From Polyangiaceae bacterium (GTDB taxonomy: Bacteria > Myxococcota_A > Polyangia > Polyangiales > Polyangiaceae), in contig JAWKRG010000002.1 of the NCBI GenBank assembly GCA_041389725.1, positions 1 through 64,000 on the forward strand: 64,000 nucleotides of DNA, read 5' to 3'. Each line of letters begins with the position of its first letter. Position 1 is the stretch's first letter. The notes under the pieces are model-generated. The model searched no databases. It saw only the letters and a program-made list of their open reading frames with translations, and was not told the DNA's origin. Below are positions 17,606 through 25,220 of this stretch, one piece after another. The translations under genes and the position numbers were made by a program.

Positions 17606-17715
17606 CCAAGCCAGCCTTGGCGAAGCTCCGCGGCCTTGGCGTCGTGGCGGTTGAAGAAGCGCTGCGGGGTGCGTTGGCGCCATCCGGATCGACAGGCGCA
17701 ATCCGGACGGGTTCG

Positions 17716-18804
17716 TCAACGTTGAAGCAGGGCGCGGTTGCGGACGGCGTCGAAGGCTTGCTTCGCGCGCTCGGCTAGGCCGAGCCCTGGCTTGGGAGAT
17801 GCGACGCCGCGGGCGATCAGATCGTCGACGGTGTCGCGCAGGGTCTCCCCCGGGTCGCGAGGCGAAAAGCCCAGGCTGCGCTCTGCCTTGGCGCCGCTGC
17901 AGTACCAGTACAGCTGCCCCATCTCCACGCTGGTTTCGTCCACGGGCAGTTCGCCGCCCAGTCGATCGACCACGCCGGCCAAGAGCGCGTGGGCACCCAA
18001 GGACAAGGAGCGCGAAGCCGGCAGCGGCAAACGCGGCGCGGGAATGCCCGTCATGCGCTCGAGGCGCTGGAAGAAGGCGCGCACGGTCATGTTCTTCGCG
18101 TTGAGCAGGTAGCGCTCGCCCGCTTCGCCGCGCTCGAAGGCCTGCCACATACCCTGCGCGACGTCGCGCACGTCCACGAAGGCCAGTCCTCCCGCGGGGG
18201 CCGCCGGGATCTCGCGTTCCAGAAAGCGACGCACGTCACCGGTGGACGACTCTCGCAGGTCGCCCGGACCGAGCAGCAGCGTCGGATTGACCACGATGAC
18301 CTCGAAGCCCGGAGCGCTCAGTTCCAGGGCTTCCCGCTCCGCGTAGAGCTTGGAACGGTAGTAGGGAAAGCGAAGCACGAGCTCGCCGCTGCCGGGATGA
18401 TCCTCGCTTGCGATGAACTCGGGATCTTCGCTGATGGCCAGGGTGCCGCTGGTGCTCGCCACCACCACGCGCCGCACGCCAGCATCGCGCAGACCCTGCA
18501 GGGCGTGACGCGTGGCCAGCACGTGGGCGCGATACATGGCCTCGCTGTCCTTGGGGTCGCGACTGACCTGACCCATGCACAAGAACGCGCCTTCCGCCCC
18601 GGCGGCACTCTTCGCCACTGCCTCCGCGTCCGTCACGTCGAGGGGCCGCACGGCGATGTCGTCCACACTGCCGCCGCTGCGGCTCACCGCCGTCACGTCG
18701 TGACCGTGTGCCGTGAGGAAGCGCAACAGGTGCGACCCAAGGAAGCCAGTGCCTCCTGCGAGCCAGAGGCGGCGCGACGTCGACTTTCCGTTCCCGGAAC
18801 CCAT
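17716..18804 (-). CDS. NAD(P)-dependent epimerase/dehydratase family protein
   Basis: A 362-residue extended short-chain dehydrogenase. The Rossmann motif GGTGFLGSHLL starts at about residue 17; the catalytic Ser/Thr is in VASTSGTLA and the Tyr-x3-Lys in YYRSKLY. Substrate-domain motifs VNPTLLLGPGD and FVDVRDVAQGM match sugar-nucleotide epimerases and the hopanoid-associated HpnA group. The actual substrate is not evident. The ATG at 18804 gives the right distance to the glycine motif; the open frame continues upstream without meaning. It is divergent from the MoaD-like gene. Confidence 0.88.
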   Translation of the reverse strand: MGSGNGKSTSRRLWLAGGTGFLGSHLLRFLTAHGHDVTAVSRSGGSVDDIAVRPLDVTDAEAVAKSAAGAEGAFLCMGQVSRDPKDSEAMYRAHVLATRHALQGLRDAGVRRVVVASTSGTLAISEDPEFIASEDHPGSGELVLRFPYYRSKLYAEREALELSAPGFEVIVVNPTLLLGPGDLRESSTGDVRRFLEREIPAAPAGGLAFVDVRDVAQGMWQAFERGEAGERYLLNAKNMTVRAFFQRLERMTGIPAPRLPLPASRSLSLGAHALLAGVVDRLGGELPVDETSVEMGQLYWYCSGAKAERSLGFSPRDPGETLRDTVDDLIARGVASPKPGLGLAERAKQAFDAVRNRALLQR

Positions 18805-18954
18805 GACCGCCAGGCATATGTCAGCGGACCGAACCAGGGTCAACCGCCCGGCCGGCGCAGTCGGGAAACGACCGCAGACCGCGGCCTTTGGAGCCTGCGG
18901 ATTCGTACGGTCGCCGATTCCCCGACCCGGCCTGCCCGGGTATCGTGGTCCCGG

Positions 18955-19233
18955 ATGGCCCGGGTAGAGCTGACGCGACATCTGTTCGAGTTCTTCCCGC
19001 AGCTCGCGGGCAAGGAACTGGTGGTCGAGGCCGCCACCGTCGCCGACGCGGTGGCCGAGGTGGAGAAGCTCGCACCCGGGTTCGCCTTCTACGTATGCGA
19101 CGAGTTGGGCCGCTTGCGCCAACACGTCAACATCTTCATCGACGAGGACCGCCTGTGCGATCGTCGCCGTCTGTCGGACCCAGTGAACGACGCCTCGCGC
19201 GTCCTGATCATGCAAGCCCTGAGCGGCGGTTGA
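18955..19233 (+). CDS. MoaD/ThiS-family ubiquitin-like protein
   Basis: A 92-residue beta-grasp protein (VELTRHLFEFFPQL ... HVNIFIDEDRL ... SRVLIMQALSGG). The C-terminus ends in Gly-Gly, as required for adenylation and thiocarboxylation of MoaD and ThiS sulfur carriers. No molybdopterin or thiamine gene is nearby. It is immediately followed (21 bases) by a five-Asp-box propeller gene, and this pairing recurs in other bacteria to my knowledge without assigned function. The start ATG follows the natural family length. Confidence 0.82.
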   Translation: MARVELTRHLFEFFPQLAGKELVVEAATVADAVAEVEKLAPGFAFYVCDELGRLRQHVNIFIDEDRLCDRRRLSDPVNDASRVLIMQALSGG

Positions 19234-19254
19234 CGCCCTGGAATTGGAGCCCCT

Positions 19255-20424
19255 GTGAACGAACGCATTCTGGTTGGTACTCGCAAAGGTACGTTCATCG
19301 TCGAGCGCAGCAATGGCCGCTGGACTCCAAGGCTGGCGGCACACGCCGGCGCCGGTGTGAACTTCGTCGCGCGCGACCCGCACACCAACACGCTCTGGGC
19401 CGCCCTGGGTCACGGGCACTGGGGCGCGAAGCTGTCTCGCTCGACGGACGACGGCAGCACCTGGCAGGACGCGACGCAAATCAAGTACCCGGCCGGAGCG
19501 CGCTATCTCGCGCCACCCATTCCGGGTGAAGACGACGATCCGAACGCCCCGCCCAAGCCCACGGTGCTGAAGGACGCCACCTTGCTCAAGCTGTGGCACC
19601 TGGCCTTCGGTCCCGGCGGCCGCGTCTACGTGGGCACCATCCCTGGCGGGCTCTTCGTGAGCAGCGACGGCGGTGAGAGCTTCGAGCTCAACTTGCCGCT
19701 GTGGAACCACGACTCTCGCGGCGGCGATCTGTTCGCAGGCGAAGGCAACGGCACCACCCATTGGTTCGGAACGCCGGCCTCGGAAGGGGAATTCGCGCCG
19801 GGCATCCACTCGGTCGTAGTCGATCCCAAGAACCCGAATCGCGTGCTCGTTGGTATCTCGACCGCGGGCGTTCTGGAAACGACGGACGGAGGCAAAAGCT
19901 GGGTGGGAAGGAACAAGGGCTTGCAGAACGACTACCTGCCCAACCCCGAGGCCGAGTGGGGTCACGACGCGCACTTCGTCGCGCTGTGTCCCAGCAGCCC
20001 GGACCACGTTTGGCAGCAGAACCATTGCGGCGTGTTCTACAGCGCCGACGGCGCCAAGAGTTGGAAGCGCGTCAGCAACCACGACGCAGGCGTGCACTTC
20101 GGTTTTCCCGTTGCAGTGGATGACGATAACGGCCGAGTTGCGTGGGTCGTGCCGGGCCAATCCGACAACAAGCGCATGACCATCGATGGTGGGTTGTTCG
20201 TGGCGCGTACCGAGGACGGCGGCGAGAGCTGGACGCAGCTTCGCGAAGGGCTACCCCAAGAACACGCCTACGACGTCGTGTACCGACACGCCCTCGACGC
20301 AAGCGGCGCGCGCGTCGCCTTCGGCAGCACCACGGGCAATCTCTACGTGAGCGAAAGTCGCGGCGACCACTGGGTCGCCGTCGCTCACAACCTGCCTCCG
20401 ATCTACAGCGTGCGTTTCGGCTGA
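19255..20424 (+). CDS. Asp-box (BNR) beta-propeller protein, sialidase-like fold
   Basis: A 389-residue protein starting with GTG. It contains five or so Asp-box motifs: STDDGSTW, SSDGGESF, TTDGGKSW, SADGAKSW and TEDGGESW, evenly spaced, defining a sialidase/sortilin-type propeller. The N-terminus (ILVGTRKGTFIV) lacks a signal peptide, so it is cytoplasmic. Sialidase catalytic residues (the RIP Arg and nucleophile Tyr pair) are not evident, so enzymatic sialidase activity is unlikely. Coupled with the upstream MoaD-like protein, it may be a target or partner of sulfur-carrier-like conjugation; that is speculation. Confidence 0.85.
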   Translation: MNERILVGTRKGTFIVERSNGRWTPRLAAHAGAGVNFVARDPHTNTLWAALGHGHWGAKLSRSTDDGSTWQDATQIKYPAGARYLAPPIPGEDDDPNAPPKPTVLKDATLLKLWHLAFGPGGRVYVGTIPGGLFVSSDGGESFELNLPLWNHDSRGGDLFAGEGNGTTHWFGTPASEGEFAPGIHSVVVDPKNPNRVLVGISTAGVLETTDGGKSWVGRNKGLQNDYLPNPEAEWGHDAHFVALCPSSPDHVWQQNHCGVFYSADGAKSWKRVSNHDAGVHFGFPVAVDDDNGRVAWVVPGQSDNKRMTIDGGLFVARTEDGGESWTQLREGLPQEHAYDVVYRHALDASGARVAFGSTTGNLYVSESRGDHWVAVAHNLPPIYSVRFG

Positions 20425-20610
20425 CGCGCACAGCTTCCGCAGGACCGTGAACGTCCGCTACGCGGGCGGAGCGAAACTGGGTGCGTAACGCGCAAGCGGG
20501 CCTGGCGAGTCGCCCCCCAAGCGGTGCGCGCCACCCGCCGCGACCTCGCTGGTTGCGGCGGTTTGCGCGAGAACGCCCACGGGCCGAATTTTCTCCTCAC
20601 TGGAAATACG

Positions 20611-20626
20611 TGTGATATTACTCACA
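20611..20626. promoter_or_regulatory. CRP-like operator upstream of the transglutaminase-elicitor gene
   Basis: TGTGA-N6-TCACA exactly matches the core consensus of CRP-family binding sites. It lies in the only AT-rich stretch of the 311-base gap, 110 bases before the start at 20736. The binding protein is inferred. Confidence 0.5.
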
Positions 20627-20735
20627 TAGAACTACTCACACCTACATCGACTTACCTGCCACCCCTTGTGGTTGCCTTCGCGGCCAGATACTGCTTGGAA
20701 GGCTGGGTAACCTGTTCCTGGGGAAGGAGCGTCTC

Positions 20736-22346
20736 ATGCGGATCTTCAAGTCTCTTACACATGTCGCGTGCGTCCTGATGGCGATCGGCACCGTTGCAGC
20801 CTGCAGTAGCTCGGATGGATCGAGTCCTGGCGGCGGTAGCGGCACGGCGCCGGATCGCCCGCCGACGCTCGGGAAAGCGGACGCTTGGGACTACAAGAAC
20901 AACCCACAGAAGTTCGCTGACTTCCTGAACAAGGACATCACCTACGCGATGGCCGATCTGCCGCGCCAAGGCAAAGCGAAGAACACGCCGTGGCCGGACA
21001 CCTACTGGCCCACCTACGAGGACAGCACCAACCATCGCTGGCAGGGCGCCGGCACCCTGAGTCCCTTGGAGAAATACGACAAGGCCTTCAACAACTGGGA
21101 AGACACCTCGGAGTTCATGGCGCTCAAGCCCTTCGACGGTTCGAATTGCAGCGCTGCCTGGGACAAGGAGTACTACGACCGCCTCGGCCCCGCCGCCAAG
21201 TGGCAGAGCGAGAACAAGGGCAACCTGCGCTCACGCGACGGCGTGGACAGCGACGGCGACGGCCAGGTCGACGAGTGTGACAGCGAAAGCAACGACGGCG
21301 TCGAGTCCTGGTGGGGCTTGTGCCACGCCTGGGTGCCGGCAGCGATGAACGAGCCGGAGCCCAAGTACGCGATCGAGCACAATGGCGTCACCTTCTATCC
21401 CTCGGATATCAAGGCGCTGCTGATGACGATCTACGATCGCAGCAAGTCGCTGATTGTCGGTGGCCGCTGCAATACGAAGGACCCCGAGCGCGACGAGACC
21501 GGGCGCATCAAGGACCCGAACTGCCGCGACACGAACGCCGGCTCGTTCCACGTGATCGTGACGAACTTCCTGGGCCGCTACGAGATGGCGATCGCCGAGG
21601 ATCGCACCTACGACTACCAAGTCTGGAACCAGCCCGTCTACGACTACGAAGTCACGAAGTCCGAGGAAATCGACGCGGCGCAAGCCAACACGTTGCTCGG
21701 CGTCAGTGGCGCCGAGTACCAGTACAACCCCGACGCCAAGCGCTTCTGGGAAGTACAGATGACGATGCGCTACGTCACCGAGTCCCATGCCTCGGAGAAC
21801 GCGCTCGTGCCGAACATCGGCAGCTACCTGCGCACCGACAAGTACCACTACGTGGTCGAGGCGGACGCCGACGGCAACGTCATCGGTGGTGAATGGGTCG
21901 CCCCCGGCTCCACCCACTCGGCCTGGGGCTTCTCCAAGCAGCCGGACTTCCTGTGGACGAGCATCGGTCCGGCGGGCGAGACCACGAGCAACCCTCACGT
22001 GAAGTACAGCCTGGTCAAGACCCTGCTGGACAAGGCGCAGCTCGATCCGAGTGCCCCGCCGCCGCCCCCCAGCGCTGGCGTCTGCGCGGACAAATGCTCG
22101 TCCAGCAGCCCACAGGACGTCGACGGCAAGAAATGCTACTGCGACGAGCTGTGCTTCAGCTACGGCGACTGCTGTGACGGCCGTGCCGAAGCTTGTGGCG
22201 GTCCTGCATCGGGCGGCAGCTGCGCCGGGCACTGCGGTCAGACGGACAACGCACCGGGCTCCAGCCCGCCAAACCTCTGCTACTGCGACACGGGCTGTGT
22301 CCAGCGCGGCGATTGCTGCGGTGACTACGGCACGCACTGCAACTGA
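20736..22346 (+). CDS. Secreted transglutaminase-elicitor-like lipoprotein with two somatomedin-B modules
   Basis: A 536-residue lipoprotein (signal ...VLMAIGTVAACSSS; AAGGAG 8 bases before the ATG). Residues ~45-440 resemble the transglutaminase-elicitor family (GP42 of Phytophthora and bacterial relatives): catalytic Cys in WWGLCHAW (~196), His candidate in GSFHVIVTNFLG (~270), plus a DSDGDGQVDECDSE calcium-type loop. Residues ~449-535 hold two Cys-rich somatomedin-B-like modules, each with paired Cys (YGDCCDG, RGDCCGD). These would serve as adhesion or matrix-binding modules. Transglutaminases crosslink Gln to Lys; activity on prey or own matrix is inferred. A CRP-like site lies upstream and a hairpin follows. 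Confidence 0.82.
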   Translation: MRIFKSLTHVACVLMAIGTVAACSSSDGSSPGGGSGTAPDRPPTLGKADAWDYKNNPQKFADFLNKDITYAMADLPRQGKAKNTPWPDTYWPTYEDSTNHRWQGAGTLSPLEKYDKAFNNWEDTSEFMALKPFDGSNCSAAWDKEYYDRLGPAAKWQSENKGNLRSRDGVDSDGDGQVDECDSESNDGVESWWGLCHAWVPAAMNEPEPKYAIEHNGVTFYPSDIKALLMTIYDRSKSLIVGGRCNTKDPERDETGRIKDPNCRDTNAGSFHVIVTNFLGRYEMAIAEDRTYDYQVWNQPVYDYEVTKSEEIDAAQANTLLGVSGAEYQYNPDAKRFWEVQMTMRYVTESHASENALVPNIGSYLRTDKYHYVVEADADGNVIGGEWVAPGSTHSAWGFSKQPDFLWTSIGPAGETTSNPHVKYSLVKTLLDKAQLDPSAPPPPPSAGVCADKCSSSSPQDVDGKKCYCDELCFSYGDCCDGRAEACGGPASGGSCAGHCGQTDNAPGSSPPNLCYCDTGCVQRGDCCGDYGTHCN

Positions 22347-22374
22347 GACAAGCGCTAGCTAGCGCACACGCCCG

Positions 22375-22404
22375 CGCCCGGACCGCCATCGCGCAGTCCG
22401 GGCG
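22375..22404 (+). terminator. Hairpin terminator after the transglutaminase-like gene
   Basis: CGCCCGGAC (22375-22383) pairs with GTCCGGGCG (22396-22404) around a 12-base loop, followed by TTGGTGTATTT. A perfect 14-bp palindrome GCGCTAGCTAGCGC (22352-22365) lies just before it, 6 bases after the stop codon. Confidence 0.6.
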
Positions 22405-22421
22405 TTGGTGTATTTGGGGCT

Positions 22422-22668
22422 CTCCGGATCCGGGTCCGATTCAGGTACTCCCCGTCTCCAGCTCCGATGCCGGGACCGGGTCGGGTTTCTGGCTCCGCTC
22501 CCGGGTCTGGATCCGGTAATCCGGGTCCGGTGTCGGGTCAGGCTCCGGCGCCGGGTCCAGGTCGCGGTTCCGGCTCCGCTCCCGGGTCGGCTTCCAGTTC
22601 CGGTGCCGCCACCGGGCCGGGGCTGGAGCCCGTGCCGGGGTGCCGGGTCTGGGTCCGATGCCGGGGGG
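22422..22668. repeat. Degenerate GGTCCGG/GATCCGG repeat tract 1
   Basis: About 250 bp composed of variants of TCCGGGTC, GATCCGG and TTCCGG at 6-20 bp intervals. It fills the space between the terminator hairpin and the 3' end of a broken nucleotidyltransferase gene. No ORF here looks coding. It belongs to the same family as tracts at 23541, 27570 and 32785. Confidence 0.75.
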
Positions 22669-22670
22669 CT

Positions 22671-23314
22671 TCAGCTGCGGGACTTCTTTGGAGTGCGTTT
22701 TGCGGGCCGCTTCGCGCGGCTGCCGCGCGAGCCCAGCGCTCGATCCAACTCGCTGACGAGGCGCTTGCCGCGGTGGAACCCGCGGCGAGTCACGAGTTTC
22801 AAAGCAGAGCGCGCTTGGCTCAAGTCCTTTGCACTCGCCCGCGCAACTAGCTCGCGGATGTCATCGGCGTCCTGCGGGCGTGCTCTGGCGTCTGGGCGAG
22901 GATCTTCATGGCGAGGAGGTGCGCAAGACTCGCCACGGGCACCTCGAGGCGGGGAAGCACCGCAAGCGGCGTAGCGTCGCGGACCACCTCCGGCTCGATG
23001 CCGGACGATGCGAACAGCAGATCCACGAACAGTCCGGCTTTGGTGGTGAGTCGAACCGTCGCGAGGCGTCCCCGTGCACGCTGCTCCAGCGCCATGGCGA
23101 GTTCGTAGCCACTGCCCATCATCGCATGCACAAGCTGCTCGGCTTCCTCATCGCCTGAGGTGGCAACGGCCACGTCGACGTCGCGCGTGGTCCTCGGCTC
23201 AGCGCGCGCGCCGACGGCAAGTCCGCCAACCAGCGCCCAGCGCGCACCGCAGGCGTCCAGGTCCTTCAGCGCTTGTCGGAGCGTCGCTTCGAGGAGGTTC
23301 TTCTTCGCGGCCAT
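22671..23314 (-). pseudogene. Nucleotidyltransferase (AbiEii-like) with a frameshift
   Basis: The first 145 residues read as a small nucleotidyltransferase: WALVGGLAVGAR, then DVDVAVAT (Asp-x-Asp metal site) and ASLAHLLAMKILAQ. The annotated frame then hits a stop at 22847. Shifting by one base just before 22880 restores the expected family ending: ARPQDADDIRELVARAS, continuing through KLVTRRGFHRGKRLVSELDR to a stop at 22671 (~214 residues, the normal length). So either one base has been lost or the sequence has an error. A small partner gene lies 21 bases upstream. Such proteins are related to AbiEii-type toxins. Confidence 0.7.
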
Positions 23315-23335
23315 TCGACGACTCTGCCGTCCGCG

Positions 23336-23539
23336 TCACCAGCGCTCGGGCGCTTCCTGACGCCAGGCTCGCAATTCGCGGTCAATCTCCGATCGCGACA
23401 GCGCGGGGCGCCTTCTCTTGAGGTTGGTGCGCAGCTGCGCCTCCGCCAACGCATAGAGCTCGACGCATGATCTGCACTCGACCCTGGGGCGTGTCGTCCC
23501 GCTGCACGACGCGAGCGTACCATGACCGCATGCCTGCAC
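23336..23539 (-). CDS. Small protein upstream of the nucleotidyltransferase, 5' end uncertain
   Basis: The C-terminal 45 residues (VELYALAEAQLRTNLKRRRP, then a segment ending RAWRQEAPERW) look like the small helical partner usually encoded just before such nucleotidyltransferases. The N-terminal part in this frame is not convincing; a more family-like start (QRDDTPQGRVQIMRR) is in another frame, suggesting a second frameshift near 23460. The start coordinate is therefore only the open-frame limit. Spacing to the next gene is 21 bases. Confidence 0.35.
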   Translation of the reverse strand: MQACGHGTLASCSGTTRPRVECRSCVELYALAEAQLRTNLKRRRPALSRSEIDRELRAWRQEAPERW

Positions 23540-23540
23540 T

Positions 23541-23647
23541 GGTTCCGGAGCAGAGTCCGGTTGTCCGGGTCGGGGTTCCGGATCCGGTGGCGGGTCGGGG
23601 TCCGTGCCGGGTCCGGGTTGCGGATCCGCTCCCGGGTCCGCGCCTGG
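23541..23647. repeat. Degenerate GGTCCGG/GATCCGG repeat tract 2
   Basis: About 105 bp with repeated GTCCGGGT, GATCCGGTGG, GTCCGTGCC and GATCCGCTCCCG, the same family as the tract at 22422. It separates the damaged nucleotidyltransferase pair from a small membrane-protein gene. Confidence 0.7.
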
Positions 23648-23670
23648 GTGGGTTACGTGGGGGCGGGGAG

Positions 23671-23868
23671 CTACATGCTCTCGCCCGAGACTTCCCGCTG
23701 CATGGGGGTGTCTTGGTAGGCGTACATCACGGACAAGCCCGCCACCACGATGGCGAGCACGATGCCGATGATGACGCCGACCAACTTGGTGGAACGCTGA
23801 CGCTGGATCACACGTAGGGAGTGACGCAGCTCGGGATCATCCATACCGATGACTTGCTGGTGGCTCAT
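23671..23868 (-). CDS. Small single-pass membrane protein
   Basis: A 65-residue protein, preceded by AAGGGGG. Residues ~1-28 are polar and basic (DDPELRHSLRVIQRQRSTK), then one membrane helix (LVGVIIGIVLAIVVAGLSVMYAY) and a short tail. The positive-inside rule puts the N-terminus in the cytoplasm. No family recognised. It is divergent from the LamG lipoprotein gene. Confidence 0.65.
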   Translation of the reverse strand: MSHQQVIGMDDPELRHSLRVIQRQRSTKLVGVIIGIVLAIVVAGLSVMYAYQDTPMQREVSGESM

Positions 23869-24057
23869 GATGGACCCCCTTTCCGGTCCGACTTGTTGAG
23901 AGATCCGCTTGGGTGGTCGCAAGGTCAGTGCCGAAACGTAAGGCCTTGTAAGTACGTCGGTGGGGCTGGAAGAAATGCGCAAGGCTTGCAGATGAGCCGG
24001 GTTTCGCGCACAGGGCGCGTGGACCTTGCGTCCCGGGGGTGATACCGTTCCTGGTAA

Positions 24058-25212
24058 ATGAGGCGTTTCTTTGGGCTGCGAACGCGGACGGCGATGACGG
24101 TCGTCGCGTTGCTTGCAGTTGGGTGCTCCTTCGGGCTCGAGTCGGACGACGCCTACGTCGGAGGCGACGGCAAGGACAGCGGAGTCGGTGGCGCGTCCGG
24201 AAGCGGTGGTGCCGGCGGAAGCAGCGGCTTCGGAACCGGTGGCAACAGCAGCGGCGGCACGGGCGGCATCGGCACTGGGGGCACGAACACTGGCGGCACG
24301 AGCACTGGCGGCACGAGCACTGGCGGCACGAACACCGGCGGCACCGGCGGCGCTGGAACTGGCGGCACGAACACCGGCGGCACCGGCGGCGTCGGAACCG
24401 GTGGCACGAGCAGCGGTGGCACGAGCAGCGGCGGCACGAGCAGTGGTGGCACGAGCAGCGGTGGCACGAGCAGCGGTGGCACGAGCAGTGGCGGAACCGG
24501 CGGGACGGGAACCGGCGGCAGCGGTGGCATGCCCACTCAGGGACTCGAACTCTGGCTCGACGCTACCGGCTTGCCAAGCGGCAGCGTTGCAACCTGGACC
24601 GACAAGAGCGGCAAGAACAAACACGCGATACAGGCCTCGGCGCCCAAGCAGCCGACCCACAGCGCAACAGGGTTGAATGGAAAGCCCGCCGTGTTGTTCG
24701 ACGGTGTGGACGACTACTTCTCCTTGCCCACGGGCTTCAAGGACTTCACCGCGGGCATCAGCATCTTCATCGTGCTCAAAGCATCCAAGGCCACGCAAAA
24801 CGAGGGGCACCTCTTCCTCGGCAACTCGGGCAACCTGGATCTGATCCGCTTCTCCAGGGACTACACCTACGAATCCGCGGTGTTCAACGTGGACATGAAC
24901 GACGTGGTGTATTCCACCAACGGCACCTACAAAGTCGGGTTCCCAACCTTGCTCAGCGGATTGCAGCAGGCCGGAGCCAGCTTGGTGTCCACGCGGCTAT
25001 ACATCGACGGCGTCGTACAAATGGACAAGCTGCTGCCCCCAGCCACCAACAATACCCGCGCCCTGAATTGGGTGGGACGTAGCAACCTGAGCGGGACCTA
25101 CTTTGCGGGGGTCATCGGGGAAATCGTGGTTTACAGCCGCGCGCTACCCACCAACGAGTTCAACCAAGTACAGAGCTACCTGCAGCAGAAATACACCTGC
25201 TGCGGAAACTGA
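24058..25212 (+). CDS. Lipoprotein with Gly-Gly-Thr linker and LamG-like jellyroll domain
   Basis: A 384-residue lipoprotein (signal MTVVALLAVGC, Cys ~23). Residues ~45-160 are a GGTSSGGTNTGG-type linker encoded by ~15-bp tandem DNA repeats (about 24240-24500). Residues ~165-380 form a concanavalin/LamG fold: LELWLDATGLPSGSVATW, GKPAVLFDGVDDYFSLP, FIVLKASK, GEIVVYSRALPTNE. These domains bind carbohydrates or surface proteins. Stop to the next gene's GTG is 8 bases, so it is cotranscribed with a kinase and its partner, perhaps a surface-sensing unit. Confidence 0.85.
   Translation: MRRFFGLRTRTAMTVVALLAVGCSFGLESDDAYVGGDGKDSGVGGASGSGGAGGSSGFGTGGNSSGGTGGIGTGGTNTGGTSTGGTSTGGTNTGGTGGAGTGGTNTGGTGGVGTGGTSSGGTSSGGTSSGGTSSGGTSSGGTSSGGTGGTGTGGSGGMPTQGLELWLDATGLPSGSVATWTDKSGKNKHAIQASAPKQPTHSATGLNGKPAVLFDGVDDYFSLPTGFKDFTAGISIFIVLKASKATQNEGHLFLGNSGNLDLIRFSRDYTYESAVFNVDMNDVVYSTNGTYKVGFPTLLSGLQQAGASLVSTRLYIDGVVQMDKLLPPATNNTRALNWVGRSNLSGTYFAGVIGEIVVYSRALPTNEFNQVQSYLQQKYTCCGN
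24240..24500 (+). repeat. In-frame ~15-bp tandem repeats encoding a GGTSS/GGTNT linker
   Basis: Repeated GGCACGAGCAGCGGT-type units encode the lipoprotein linker. Similar units on the other strand encode the linker of the beta-helix lipoprotein (about 50230-50370). Confidence 0.85.
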
Positions 25213-25220
25213 GGCGCAGC

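Noticed and set aside
17527..17778. 83-codon plus-strand frame
   Set aside because: No ribosome-binding site or family, overlaps the epimerase 3' end in antisense, and is explained by the hairpin-containing gap.
18805..20160. Upstream extension of the epimerase frame to 20160
   Set aside because: The frame simply stays open through the promoter and the antisense of two real genes; the Rossmann motif fixes the start near 18804.
21231..22337. 368-codon minus-strand frame
   Set aside because: Antisense of the transglutaminase-like gene; Val/Ala/Arg-rich composition expected for a shadow frame.
22405..22974. 189-codon and 127-codon plus-strand frames
   Set aside because: They translate GGTCCGG repeat DNA into Pro/Gly/Arg repeats and run antisense through the nucleotidyltransferase remnant.
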